DNA of 64,000 nucleotides from Eutreptiella sp. 'Long Island Sound 2002' (GCA_964036045.1 OZ038402.1:8758971-8822970), one strand, 5' to 3'; counted from the stretch's first letter, positions 10,650-21,973 are shown. Notes: generated from the letters alone by a model not told the origin. Program-made: numbers and translations.

Positions 10650-11441
10650 TCAGCATCCGGTCTGCTCTATCCTGGCCTCAATTACGTCATCATCCTCCAT
10701 TTCATAATCCTCTGTGCTACGTTCATCCTCTAACCTGCGGCCGTCAAAAATGAACATTACGCTGCTGCGACTGATGCCCCACTTTTTACAAAAGAAATTC
10801 ATCAGCCTCCGCAATGGCGTTGTACGCTTGATCTTAACGTAAACCTCCGCTCCCTCGGAGTCCACAATCCTCAGCGAAATCGACTCCTCAGCCCCAGCAC
10901 CAGTGGTAGGGTCCGGAGGGGCTGCTGCATTGGTCCCTACCCAACAACGGCCATCCACCGGCCACAACTCCGGTGCCGGCGGGCCATACAGCACACGGTA
11001 GGCCCCTAAGGTGGCTTGGTACCGCGCCTGCTGCTGCACACGGTCTACAGCCCCTTCCGGGTCATGCCCCACTACATCGCCCGGAGGGCAGCCGAGCAGT
11101 GTGCAGACCCGCAGGTACAGGCGTGGCCGCAGGAGCAGCTTGTGCCACGCGGCATCCACGGCACTGGACGGGGAGTAGATCCGAGCGTCCATGTCGTTGG
11201 CTTGCACTTTGAGGGCCAGAAAGCGTGCAAGCTCCAATGCAACTCCGTGGGGCGTCTGGAGAGCGTGCTGAGCAAAGGACTGCCACTCATAGTCGGCAAG
11301 TAGTGGGGAGATCACAGGAGAGATGGCGGTGGGGGCCGGAGCCGTGGCGTGCCGAACCGCGTGTGTGGCATCCGTACAACGCCGTTTGTTGGCCTCGGGA
11401 GGATTGCAAGCTCGCTTTGCACTGGCATGAGGTTGGAGCAT
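10650..11441 (-). CDS. GRDP-like WH-motif domain fused to a C-terminal SUMO-like domain
   Basis: From the Met at 11441 the protein has 263 residues. The frame is open upstream to 11585, but those 48 extra codons look like leader sequence. Residues 9-21 (KRACNPPEANKRR) resemble a bipartite nuclear localisation signal. Residues about 45-160 carry FLALKV, VDAAWHKLLLRP (about 95-106) and YGPPAPELW, the pattern of the plant glycine-rich-domain-protein-like module (Pfam GRDP-like), whose role is unclear. Residues 186-263 are a SUMO-type beta-grasp domain: ISLRIVDSEG, VYVKIKRTTPLRRLMNFFCKKWG, IFDGRRL, YEMEDDDVIE, ending EQTGC. SUMO proteins end in a processed QTGG; here the last residue is Cys and the stop (10650-10652) follows at once, so normal activation and conjugation should be impossible. 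The domain probably acts as an in-cis SUMO mimic that binds partner motifs. No intron is apparent. The SUMO assignment is strong; the N-terminal assignment is moderate. Confidence 0.8.
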   Translation of the reverse strand: MLQPHASAKRACNPPEANKRRCTDATHAVRHATAPAPTAISPVISPLLADYEWQSFAQHALQTPHGVALELARFLALKVQANDMDARIYSPSSAVDAAWHKLLLRPRLYLRVCTLLGCPPGDVVGHDPEGAVDRVQQQARYQATLGAYRVLYGPPAPELWPVDGRCWVGTNAAAPPDPTTGAGAEESISLRIVDSEGAEVYVKIKRTTPLRRLMNFFCKKWGISRSSVMFIFDGRRLEDERSTEDYEMEDDDVIEARIEQTGC

Positions 11442-11585
11442 CTGTGGACGAATGGGGTGTAGTGGGAGAGAAATCCAGCCAACCTTGCCACACATGTGTG
11501 GAATTTTTCCGAGACATTCTATCATGACACCCATGGGGTTTGGTGGGCCGCCGTTACAGATGGCCGTGACCACCCTCCCACACAA

Positions 11586-13390
11586 CTGTTGCTTAGTAGC
11601 TCAGGGGATCAAGGATCTCATCACCTCGAATTGCCGTTGGTTCCCACTCATTGCCATGGGCACCCTGCAATCCCATTGCCGGCGGTTGTGCATCACCTCC
11701 ATTTACCCCCTCTCAATACCGTCGGTTCCTCTCCTTGTTGGCATTCGTGATTGAGGCATAGTGAGGGCTAAAGTGGGGTCTAGGGCCAGAGTGGGCCACA
11801 ATGTCGCACCAACGCAACACTATTATTACTCGAGGACCATAGTGCATTGTGCAGCCGTGCCGGTGACGAGTCGATAGGAAAAAAACCGGGCTCTCTACTG
11901 GCCATAATTGTAGCCACGGTGTGCGCATGGCTTGTGCAATGAACATGTGCAGGAAGCCCCAAACCGCTTTAATACGGCGGAATGTTTGCTAGCCGTGGCC
12001 GTGGCTTTCAACGTTTTGTGCCTCGAAGGCAATCACAGAGAAACCGGCTACGCATGTCTTAGTTGTGCCCACGGGCACCGCAACACGCCGCGGTGGCCAC
12101 ACAAAAGGCGGCCATGGGGAAATGCAGCACTTGTTGATGGGTGTTGTCCAGATCTTATGGGAATATATTGCACCCCAACAATGTCGGGTAGGTAGGAGGG
12201 GCTTTGGGGGTGAACACATTGTTGGTACATTGCGTTGCTCTGCGATGAGACAATTGTCTGGGCAAATCCTGTACACCCTTTGGCCCACACTATGCCTCAA
12301 AGCCCATGCACCGCCACACTCATCTACAACATATGCGATGCATAAAAGAAATCCATTCATGAAGTATATGACCACGCCATGACTTGCACAAAAGAACTCG
12401 AGGTGCAAGAGCAGATGCGACCGTAGATGTTAAATATCGGTAACGTTTGGACCCCTCCACCATTAACATTGGCGGTAGGGGCCTGTGTTGCTGGGACACT
12501 GTGCCAACCGACCTATTTTCCTCTCTGGCACAGGAATTTGTGTGCCAAGATGTGTGGGATGCCAAAGAGACCTCGAGGCGACATGAAATATTCTGATGCA
12601 ACAAGGTTCCTGCCAACTCATCCTTGCCGCCTAGCTGCTATTGGATGTATCTATGTCGGCGTTTTACTGCTTGCCGCTTTTCATTTTGAACAATCTTTTT
12701 CTTCATAAACTAGAGCGACCCACCGTGATACAAAATTGATTACGGTGGCTGTGCCCTTGATGTTCAATGCAGCGACGATGTCCACATGTCCACTGCTTTC
12801 CACCAGGAACCCCGGTGGCTAAACTTTGAACCCCGCAATCCCCCCCCCCCCACCGCGCGATATATTTGAGCAATAAAGAACATGTCGAAGAATTTGGAAT
12901 CATAAAATGAAATTTCAACTCCATCCATCGCGATGTGACCGCACAATTCGAACCATTACATCTATTGAATCTATTTCCATTTTTCTTGTCCTGTCATCTT
13001 CTTCTGTTCTTATCTCATCTCTTAATCTTTTACAAATATATTGATAATGGCATTGGTGACCCTAAGAGTCTTTTGTTTCAGTCCAAGCATGCTCTTCGGC
13101 CTTAACTCACTGGAGGTTTACGGGGAAGAGTGGAGCTTCGGCGGGGCAGGTTGTGTGGCATTTTTGTATTGAGCAATGCAGGCGGCGTACATCCAATATT
13201 TCCAATTGATTCTCAAATACCCTCATCAGTGGCAATGGCAAGTAATGCACGAATTTGCCAGAACAACATACTGCAAGCGGTGATGATGTGTGCTGACCCC
13301 TACAAGCGCTCAAGGGGGCGCAATAAGGCCCGTTGTTCGCCCGGCCCGCCCACCCGCTGCAAGACGTGCACACAAAGTGATTCAGCAACA
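11586..13390. other. Stretch without a recognised gene
   Basis: Short open frames exist on both strands (for example the 139-codon minus-strand frame at 11989-12408) but none has repeats, motifs or composition that set it apart from its overlapping frames. A run of 12 C lies at 12840-12851. Part of this interval must hold the promoter of the minus-strand gene that starts near 11441, but I recognise no specific element. Confidence 0.5.
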
Positions 13391-14163
13391 TGGCGCCTGA
13401 AAGTGGCCAGAGCGGCCGAACACAATACAAATGCGGCCTCCTGAAAATGGCCAAAACGGCCGAAAAGAATAAAAATGCAGCCTCCTGAAAATGGCCAAAA
13501 TAGCTGAAAATAATAAAAATGCAGGCTCGTCAAGGTGGCCAAAACGGCCGAAAATAATAAAAGTGCAGCCTCCTGAGAGGGGCCAAAAAAGCAGAGAATA
13601 ATAACAAGGCAGCCGCGTGAAAATGGCCAAATCCGCCGAACACAATAAGATCGCAGCCTCCTGAAAGTGGGCACAACGACCAAAAATAGTAAAAATGCAG
13701 GCGAGTGAAAATGGCTAAGACGACCGAAAATGATAAAAAGCAGCCTCCTGAAAATGGCCAAAGCGGCCAGACAAAACAAAATTGCAGCCTCCTGAAAATG
13801 GCCAAAACAGCCGGAAACAATAAAAATGCAGGCTCGTCGAGGTGGCCAAAACAGCCGAAAATAATAAAAATGCAGCCTCCTGAAATTGGCCGAAATGACC
13901 GAAGAAAACTTAAAATGCAGCCTCCTGAAACTGGCCAAAACAGCTGGAAAGAATACCAATGGAGGATCCTAAAAATGGCCAAAGCGGCGGGAAAAGAAAT
14001 AAAATGAAGCCTTCTGAAAGTGGCCCAAGTGGCCAAAAATAATGAAAAATGCAGCCTCCTGAAAATGGCCAAAACTGCCAATGAGAATAAAAATGCAACC
14101 TCCTGAAAGTGGCCAAAGCGGCCGAACACAATAAGAGTGCAGGTGCCTGAAAATGCCCAAAAA
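13391..14163. repeat. 44-bp minisatellite
   Basis: About 17 head-to-tail units of 44 bp. A typical unit reads GCCTCCTGAAAATGGCC, AAAACGGCCGAAAAT, AATAAAAATGCA. The paired GGCC words give a small dyad. Units vary by substitution (CTCGTCAAGG for CTCCTGAAAA in four of them), and small indels are few. The minus strand reads as long Phe/Arg/Leu-rich open frames with a 44-residue period, an artefact of the unit having few stops. The array ends exactly where the inverted-repeat end of the hAT remnant begins. Confidence 0.93.
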
Positions 14164-15150
14164 CTAGTGGGCGCCGAGTGGGGACCTATGGGGTGCCTAA
14201 TGGGCGCGCAGTGGGCGCGTAATGGGCGCCTAGTGGGCGCCTAACGGGCGGACTACTGTGCGCCTAGTGGGCGCCTACTGGTCGCCAAATGGGCGCCCCA
14301 ACCTGAAAATCATGTCGTCAACACATTGTCTCTAGCCAAACCTGGGGGCATCTAACAGATCATTGTTTGAATAGGAAGCGGTCACCTACAAGCCGAATCT
14401 TGCATGACATTGCATTCTGGAAGAAGAATTTCTTGCAGGTCATTGAGGCAGCAACGGCAAAGGGTTGAAATTATTTGTCCAAATATTTGGAGCTGGTCAT
14501 GCATGCCAGAGCGTGCGATCCAAGGCAAATTGCCTAGTTGCCATTGGAAATCACAGATTTCCCTCTTATTTTTCCTCCACACAAGTGCTCCGAGATTCTG
14601 GACGGCAGGAATGCACATTGTACCGCAGTAGTGCGGTAACCCACATTCCAGATTTTGATGCGATTCAATGGTGGGTGAGCATGAACGATCACTTGCCCAG
14701 GATGTATCATTGGATTCGGCATACTCTATCCATTCCGCACACTTCTTGTGATGTGGAGCGCACCTTCTCGGTTTGGAAGCGGGTGCGCTCGGATAAGCAA
14801 TAGAACATGGAGCACGACACGCACAAAGCCGGCGTGTTGTTCTGTTTCAATGGTGTTGTATCACCACCATGATTGTAATCCACACATGTGTGGTTGCTTT
14901 GCATGTTTTGCAGTGTGTTCTAATATTCCTCGAATTTTTACGCGTCATTTCTTCAAATTTCCCCAATCTTCTCCAAATTTCAGAAATGATTATGTAAATT
15001 TCTAACAAAATGTGTTCAAGAATCCCTAATTTTCCCCCATTTTGCCCAATTCTCCATTTTCTCCAGTTTTCCTACATTTCCCCCCATTTTCCACCATTAG
15101 GCGCCCCCTAGGCCCACTAGGCGGCCATTAGGCGCCCATTAGATCACTAG
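14164..15150 (+). mobile_element. Internally deleted hAT transposon remnant
   Basis: The left end (14164-14295) contains repeated GGGCGCCTA-type words (GTGGGCGCC, AATGGGCGCCTAGTGGGCG). The right end (15098-15150) carries the same words inverted (TAGGCGCCC, CTAGGCCCACTAGGCGG). Both outermost ends read CTAGTG inwards, so these look like terminal or subterminal inverted repeats. Between them lies a broken hAT transposase C-terminus. At about 1 kb the element is too short for a complete transposase, so it is a deletion derivative. I found no convincing 8-bp target duplication, so the exact ends are uncertain. Confidence 0.6.
14403..14870 (+). pseudogene. hAT transposase, C-terminal dimerisation region, broken
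   Basis: The frame ending at 14803 contains the hATC signature: QWW at 14666-14674, then LPRMYHWIRHTLSIPHTSCD and VERTFSVWKRVRSDKQ. In this family the Trp pair, the Leu-x-Ile-Pro-x-Thr-Ser core and the Glu-Arg-x-Phe-Ser box form the dimer interface. A TAG at 14801-14803 cuts the domain, yet the same frame continues with NMEHDTHKAGVLFCFNGVV, the expected end of the fold, so the stop is a disabling mutation. Upstream text typical of the family (HDIAFWKKNFLQVIEAATAKG) is in another frame and also meets a stop. The catalytic Asp/Glu residues are missing with the deleted N-terminus. Confidence 0.75.
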
Positions 15151-17845
15151 CGGCTGAAGGGGATCACAATCTCTGCAACATGTTTGTAAATGATGCTCGC
15201 AACTATCCATCCTGAGCAATGAAAGCCTGGTATGTGCACGTCATCAACTTGCACAGATTACGTCCTTGTCATTTATTCACGCCGCCCATTGTTGGCCTCA
15301 AGAACATGGACTCAACTCTTCTTGGTCCTAGCTGCAAAAAGGGGGGGGAGGTTAAGAAGCAACGGGTTGCTGCGGGAAGATGCGAGGGTTCTTTATTCTA
15401 GTTGTTTTGAATTCAATTTCCTCCGGAAGTAATACATTGTTCTGCGCGGGGGGTGGCTGTGATCAGGGTGCCCACCCACCCCCCTTGATAAGATGCTAGT
15501 CGGCCGTCCCCCAGATGGCATTTTCAGGGTATTTCACCCACCCATGATGGGATTTCTGCCATTTTGGGATGCCCAGATGGCAGCTTCAGGGTGTTTTACC
15601 CTGATGGAACGACCACAGTTTCCAAGGGTGTACTTCCTTCTCTCCAAGGGCCTAGCAAGGTGTCTCAGTGTTGCAGCACTGGTCGCCCTGAGGCCAATGC
15701 CAACATTGGCCAGGTGCTTTTGTAAAGATAGCCGGTTTGTATAATTGCTTTCAATTTTGAAGTATGCTATGTATATTTTCCCTCTTCGTCGTTATCTTTT
15801 GGCTTTAGTCGAAAGATTTTTAGTCAGGTGAGCAAGACTCCCCTAAATTCCCGCTTTTGATGAACATATCCATTGGTTTCTCATAGGTAATTCAATTTCG
15901 CGTCTCCCATACAAGATTTGTTGCTTTTTCTTTGTTGCCTTGTTGTCTATATACATATATATACATATATGTATCTATATATGCCGATGTCTCTTTGTTG
16001 CTGTCTCTGATTTTAATACAAGCCTGTTTCTCTTTCCTTCATTGTTTTTCAAATTTGAGCTTTGGAGTGCTGTTCCTAGGCCTTAGTCCAACAGGTATAG
16101 GGGTGTCACAACTCAAAAGACCTATGTATAGTAGGCAATTAGATGAGTACGCAAGACTTTTCACCACGTGTTTCCATTCTTTTTCAGACCAGCTGAATTT
16201 TTGTGTGTGTTGTGGTTAGTAAACGTTTAAAGGAAATGTTGGGTTTGTTATGCTTTAACACCGAGCCCAGTGTCAATTGTAACCTGGCTAGTTGTGCGCT
16301 TTGGTTTTTGTGGAGGAATTAGCCAAAATTTAAGGGCCTGGAATTTTCGGGAATGAACCCTAGTTCGATGGTGATTGAATTTTGGTGTTTTAGGTTTTCA
16401 AACCCCTTGGTTGTAAGTCGCTTAGTCTTTTGCAACGAGTAGCAATATGTCGCTGACTTACAAACCACTCTACATTCCCGTGGGTCCTTGAAATAATTGT
16501 TTCGATGAGGTGGAGTAAAAGATCCACTGGGAATTTAAATGAGTTACCTTTTTCATTTCGATTGATGTTTAGTAAAGGATTCCTAGGGAATAAAGGACAC
16601 TTTGTGCTTTGTTCTCGTTCTTGAACAAACTTTTCCTTGAGACCCTTTGGGCCTATTGGGAAGACCCAGGAATACTTTGTACCTTGTGGCTTCGGTTTGG
16701 TTCTTTGTACCTCCCCCACAATCAGTTTTACTATGAACACCACTATTAGCCTTTCAGATGGCCACCGAAAAGTGGTGAGATTTAGACCCTTCTTCCAGGG
16801 TCTACGGGGGGTGTGACGTAAATGAGGTAAACCTGATTTTGGATAATTCATATCCATCATTTACCTCCACCACTTTTCTATTTCAATCGTGGAGGGATTC
16901 GGGAGTTCAAATGGGGATTTATGATTTCATCTTATGGTTGGGTTATTTTCCACTGCTGGTAGATCTACCCATTCCCCAACCAACCCGTAACTCCCTACCG
17001 GGCCACTCGTGAATCTGACATTCTGGCCGTCACCCCAGAATCACGATAGATTTGCACTTTGTTGTTCTTCCAAGTCTTTGTTATTCTCGAATTATACATA
17101 TTCTTATTTGTTACATAGGTCTTTGTACTATGAGCCCAATTGCAATTCCAAGATACTGATTTTTCCAATTAGTGTGCATCTGTCTAATTATGAGGTCTAA
17201 GTGAACACGGTTGTGCACGATCCCTGAACCAAATATGCACTGGGCAAGGGGTGCGCGGGTGGGAGTGGCCTTCCCCACCCCCATGAAGCTCCTGCAAACA
17301 TGTTTTGGGGGGCGGGATTAAGAGGGGATGCAAGGTTTCCATGTTCAACTGCCAGGGTCCATTGATGAGTCGCTCTGAAATCTGGTGCCGCAGGAAAATG
17401 TTCGCTGTTCTAGGGAACAACAATGTGTTTCACTCAAACATATACAATATATGACATTACCCGACACCATCGCTGCACTTATCCCGAAAGACACGAATTT
17501 CAGTTTTCAGAATTCCTCGTCACCCCCAGGGCATTAACAGGGATCTTTCAGGGGGTCCGGTCAATGGAGCCCCTTGCGGTAGAGGGGCTCCGGTCAACGG
17601 ATCTATGGCGGAAAATTAGCGTGCTGTATATCTCTTTGGACCAATCTGGAACTCACCAAGGCGATACTCAGCAACTGTTTTGATTCCTCGCTACTTTGGG
17701 GATGCCGACAAGGCACCGGTTATGTATCGTGTTCATTCAAACTTATTGTATTTTTGTGGTTAACAAGCCCATGTTTTGACTCTCCATGTTCGACACCCTG
17801 AGATGGCAAGGAGTTCCACAGGCAAATCTTTCTTTCGGGGAGAAC
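15151..17845. other. AT-richer stretch without a recognised gene
   Basis: The only repeats I see are a short TATACATA microsatellite (about 15949-15982) and a 60-bp imperfect duplication (CAGATGGCA to CAGGGT, about 15510-15610). A 156-codon minus-strand frame (16390-16860) has no recognisable motif. Lower GC than the ankyrin-gene region suggests intergenic or intronic DNA. Confidence 0.5.
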
Positions 17846-18293
17846 GTAGGGGTTGTGTAGCCACTGCACAGTTCCCTAAGACAGCAGGGCGTAGATCGCC
17901 ATTTCTCTTCTGCCCGACACAGCAAGGGTTGTGTAGCAACTGTTGAGTTCGGTCAACCTTCCCGTGCTATCGAGGTCAACTCGCCCCCCGCATTCCACTC
18001 TATGTCACAAACCCTGAGATGGCAGAGGTTTCATAGCCATTTGTTATTCCTTCGCACTCCAAACGAGTTGTAGGGGTTGTGTAGCCACTGCACAGTTCCC
18101 TAAGACAGCAGGGCGTAGATCGCCATTTCTCTTCTGCCCGACACAGCAAGGGTTGTGTAGCAACTGTTGAGTTCGGTCAACCTTCCCGTGCTATCGAGGT
18201 CAACTCGCCCCCCGCATTCCACTCTATGTCACAAACCCTGAGATGGCAGAGGTTTCATAGCCATTTGTTATTCCTTCGCACTCCAAACGAGTT
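17846..18293. repeat. Perfect 224-bp tandem duplication
   Basis: Bases 17846-18069 and 18070-18293 appear identical over 224 bp, starting GTAGGGGTTGTGTAGCC and ending CCAAACGAGTT. Inside each copy the words GGGTTGTGTAGC and CCTGAGATGGCA also occur in diverged form just upstream (about 17795-17855), so an older related repeat preceded the duplication. It could be real and recent, or an assembly duplication. Confidence 0.9.
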
Positions 18294-19728
18294 GATTTCT
18301 TTGATTTTAAGGCAAGCCAAGGCAAGATGCATGTCATTGCGCCTTTTGTTGAAAAAAAGAATGACAGCTTGACAGCCTGACTAATGATGTACATGGGTGG
18401 TACAAGGCGCGGGTTGAGCATTTGTTCACAGTGCAGAGGTGGCGACGTCGCATCTGCAGTGAAGGGAGGATGTAGGGGTGTGGTGGCGAAGCGATAGGGA
18501 GGAAGTACTGCAGCAGATCATCATTAGACTGCTCCCTGTCTACTGACCTTTTGCTTTCAGGCACGTCCAAAGGGATACAGAGAGTTGTACGTTGTGGGGA
18601 GCAACTGCAGTGGACATACTTCCCACCTCTGACTCAAAAACTGTTGCAGCTTGGAGCGATTCCCCGGGTCCGGGGACTGTTGTCAGATTGTGCACCCGTT
18701 GGCCCCTGTTGTGCAATCTTCAGCTGCTGATGGCCTTTTTGTGTAGACAAGATCCCCTCCGCCGACTCTGCTGCGTCCCGCTTCCGTTCGCCATAAGGAC
18801 AGCCCTGCTGGGGGGGAAGGGGGGCAGAAGAAGCACCAGTGAAACCGAGGGATGACTGCCCCACTCTCACGCACTAACAACACAACATCGGTCATCAACC
18901 GCCTGCAATCAATCAGTGACCGCCTGCAATGGGTCAGAAACCGCCCGGCATCGATCAGTAAACGCCCGCCATCGATCAGTAACTAGTGGCGTGGGACAGA
19001 CCATGCGCATAATTTCCTCCTGAAAACCCAACCCGTGCACACGAACGTACTGCGGCTTTCGGGAACCCCCTGTGCAGAGACGTGTAGGACGCAGACCGCA
19101 AGGGTGGGCGCGCAAGCCTTGACCCAACAAAGCCTCATCAGTGGTACCACAGCGGCTCTGCAGCGATGAATGACCAGCGTGTCCTCTGTCCTGCGGAGCG
19201 CACAATTTCTGACTCCATTGCCTTGACCTTGACCACCGCAGGTACGACCGCGGAGACCATCAACCGTCTGCATGACCTAGGGCGGTACTACCTCAGCGAC
19301 GAAACCCCCCCCCCCCCGGGAAGTATTAGAAGGGGGGGCGGAGGGTCTGGGAGCCAATGGTTTGTGTACCAAAAATGGCCCAACAAGATTTTCCCTTTTG
19401 TAAATTTCGTTTTTCCCCACGATGGCAACCTTTGGTCTGGGGGGTGGGGGAGTCCAGTGGGGGGCGCGCATGACAAGGGGGTGGGGGTGGGGGCTCCCCC
19501 GACGGGCTGCGGTGGTAGTGTTGTCAACGCCACAATGGGCACACGCAGCGCCCTCCAGTAGCGTGTGGCGGGTGACGTGCTGGGACTCCACGGGCCGCCG
19601 TTTCGCCGCGGTGGTTTCTGCGTCGCCACGCAACGGGTTGTGTCGGCCGAGGCATTCAGGATCCAGAGCACTCCCTTCCCTGAGGCAGTCGTGTGGGAGC
19701 CTCGCCGTATCGCTCTCTGCGCCGCGGG
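18294..19728. other. Stretch without a recognised gene; one short 21-bp repeat
   Basis: At about 18890-18985 a 21-bp unit (ATCAGTAACCGCCTGCA-like) is repeated roughly 4.5 times with substitutions, giving a seven-residue periodic peptide in one minus-strand frame. A run of 13 C occurs at 19305-19317. No domain is recognisable in either strand. Confidence 0.5.
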
Positions 19729-20529
19729 TCACTGCGTCGCACCTGCGCCACACAACAGCGTCACGATGTCGGCGCACCGCCTTTTGGAGGCCCACTGCAG
19801 CGCGGTCACGCCGTCCTCGTCCGTTGCCGCGACGTCGGCCCCCGCCTCCAGCACCAGCCGCACGACTTCGGCGTCAGCGTACCGGGCGGCCGCGTGCAGC
19901 GGCGTCTGCCCGTTCCGCGCCGCCACTGCGACGTCGGCCCCAGCCGCGAGGAGGCGGCGCACGGCGTCGCCGAGGCCGCGGCACGTGGCCTCGTACAGCG
20001 GCGTCCGCCCGAGGGCGTCGCGCGTGTCGACCGGGGCCCCTGCCTCGAGCAGGAGTCGCGCGATCTCCTCCCGCGAGAAGCTCAGCGCCGTATGCAGCGC
20101 GTTGCGCTGCCTCTCGTCCCCCTGACCATCGAGAGGGACCCCGCACTCCAGCAGCAGTCGCACGACATCGGCACTGCCGGCCTCAATCGCGAGCAGGAGG
20201 GCCGTGTTTCCGTTATTGTCCTCGGCCGCGACGCTGGCCCCGGCCGCCAGCAGGATGTCCGTGTCCCCCCGCGCCGCCGCGCGCAGCAGCGCGGTGCGCG
20301 CGACGGACACGCTGCTGCCCTCGTCGCGGGCGTCGACCGCGGCCCCGGCGGCCAGCAGGAGCCGCGCGACGTCGGGGGCGTGGGCCGCGTGCAGCGGGTA
20401 CTCGCCCCCGAAATTGCGGCCGTTCACGTCGGCGCCTGCGCGGAGGGGAAGTGCTGGGTGGGCCGCGCCCATGACGGGGTCAGACACGGCGCCGCGTGCG
20501 CCGGCGGTCCGTTTGTGGCGGCGGCCCAT
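19729..20529 (-). CDS. Ankyrin-repeat protein (266 residues)
   Basis: Starting at the Met at 20529, after which composition becomes protein-like. The frame is open back to 20655, but that part is Pro/Arg-rich and overlaps a 10-G tract. After a basic leader (MGRRHKRTAGARG) the rest is about seven ankyrin repeats at roughly residues 41-70, 77-102, 107-137, 142-172, 174-204, 207-237 and 240-266. Hallmarks are NGNTALLLAIEAGSADVV, GRTPLYEATCRG, NGQTPLHAAARYADAEVV and repeated LLLEAGA turns. Ankyrin stacks bind other proteins; there is no catalytic domain, membrane segment or signal peptide, so the partner is unknown. The last repeat ends at the stop, so the protein may lack a capping repeat or continue in an unrecognised exon. 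A second, smaller ankyrin gene lies 1.4 kb away in the same orientation. Very high GC at third positions supports coding. Confidence 0.88.
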   Translation of the reverse strand: MGRRHKRTAGARGAVSDPVMGAAHPALPLRAGADVNGRNFGGEYPLHAAHAPDVARLLLAAGAAVDARDEGSSVSVARTALLRAAARGDTDILLAAGASVAAEDNNGNTALLLAIEAGSADVVRLLLECGVPLDGQGDERQRNALHTALSFSREEIARLLLEAGAPVDTRDALGRTPLYEATCRGLGDAVRRLLAAGADVAVAARNGQTPLHAAARYADAEVVRLVLEAGADVAATDEDGVTALQWASKRRCADIVTLLCGAGATQ

Positions 20530-21973
20530 CGGGGGACGTGGCCCAGAGGTGTTCGGGGGCGGTGTCGCAGGAAAACGGGAGAAAGAAAAACGGCGAAAAC
20601 GGGGGGGGGGCGGGCGGAGAAACGGGGCAACGGGCCCACGTTGCGCCCTTCGCAAAATGCGTCGGGTCGCTCATGCCATCGTGGCCTCGTGGTGGGTGTT
20701 GGTTGGGCCGCTGTTGTGCGCCCCCGCCCCCCACCTTCGTCCTGATTCCGGTGCCAAGAGCAACAGGCGTTGCCCCCCCAAAGTTCTGTGCCTTTCCATG
20801 GCGCAGTGTCCCGCATCCTGTGCATTTGACCCGAACACTGGGAAGGGGAGGGGGATGTGATTGCGCCTGCAGCGGATGGCCGCCAGGGGCTAGCGGCGCC
20901 TACCGGCCCCTCGCCAATTTACCCCTGTCCTTTCCCGTGACCTCTCTCCCTTCGTCAGGGGTGGTACGCACTGGGCTCTCACCTGATGCCCTTACTCTGC
21001 GGGCAGCTCACACCAACTTCTCTACCCTGCCCGGGGGTGGTGGTGGGGGGGAGGGCAAACATCCCCCTGTCGCAGCGGCAAATCCATCAGATCTGCCAGT
21101 GACGGTGAACCACTGTATGAGCCTCACAATTGTTCGAGTGGAGGAGGTCAGAAAACACCAAAATGTTGATGCAATTGGGGGCTAATGGGACGGCCGACTG
21201 GCGGCAACAATCATCAAACTGTAAAGAGGGGACAGGGTCATTCCAATTGCCGAGTGTCGCCCCCCCCCCCCCCCCTGTGTGACATTCCGTCGGGTTGCAG
21301 TTTCTTGACGGGGCCCCGGACAATCACCCGTTCTTCCCATCGCATGTTGCCTCTGGTCGCTGCGTTCCGTCAGCTGCTGCGGCTGGTGTCGTTTCCGCGC
21401 TCGGGGAGCCCAGTGGATGGTGCGCCGGGGCTGTGCTGTATGTGGAAGGATGCGCCGTTTGCGCATTAGCGGCGCCCAGTAGTTGGCGTACTGGGGCTGG
21501 TTGTTGCCGGGGTCGTTTGACTGTTTTTGCTGTCCACACACCTCCGTCCTCAGGCCGTCCACAACCTGCGTCGGTGCGTTCCCATGTGCGTTATGCCCAG
21601 GTGCCCTGCTCCTCCATGCATTGTCCCGGCCGTCCACTACATACGCTCCCCCACTCCGTGGGTCGCGCGTGCGCAGGGCGCGTTCCTTGTTGGTTGCGGG
21701 TAGCGTGCGCTTCATGGTTGACGCGTCCACCACCGGCAGCCGATGCTTGCCCCTTGACACAACATCCATCCAAAGGAATCCGACTCTACTACTGCCGGTT
21801 TTGAGCTGAAGTTTATTTTGGCTACACCTTCGTTTCGAGAAGGCGTTCGCGGCCTACGCCTCGGTCCAAAGTCCTGGCTTCGGGGCCCTCCGCTTGTGGA
21901 CTCGCATGATCGCCCACTTTCAGAGTGCATGTCCGGAAGGCGGGGGTTTTTCGAGGCGGAGGGGGGTGTCGGG
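20530..21973. repeat. Repetitive spacer between the two ankyrin genes
   Basis: Holds dispersed repeat modules. TGTGTGACATTCCGTCGGGT with GACGGGGCCC, CCCGTTCTTCCC and GGTCGCTGCGTTC begins near 21276 and recurs near 22645. GCGTCGGGTCGCT followed by a GCC-TGGTGGGTGTTG-like stretch near 20658-20705 recurs near 22862-22905. A run of 16 C lies at 21260-21275. Related minus-strand peptides from two copies (ERSDQRQHAMGRTG and ERSDPTQHAKGRTG) reflect DNA similarity; I do not take them as a gene. Confidence 0.6.

Noticed and set aside
13300-14160. Phe/Arg-rich membrane-like protein on the minus strand (219 and 199 codons)
   Set aside because: Produced by the 44-bp minisatellite; the periodicity equals the repeat and parallel frames are equally open.
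16390-16860. 156-codon minus-strand frame
   Set aside because: No motif, no codon-bias contrast with its surroundings, in an AT-richer region where a frame this long can occur by chance; kept out for lack of support.
21182-21769. 195-codon minus-strand frame similar to part of 22512-23054
   Set aside because: The similarity is at DNA level from dispersed repeats. The frame has no domain, and it ends in a Gly run made by a poly-C tract.
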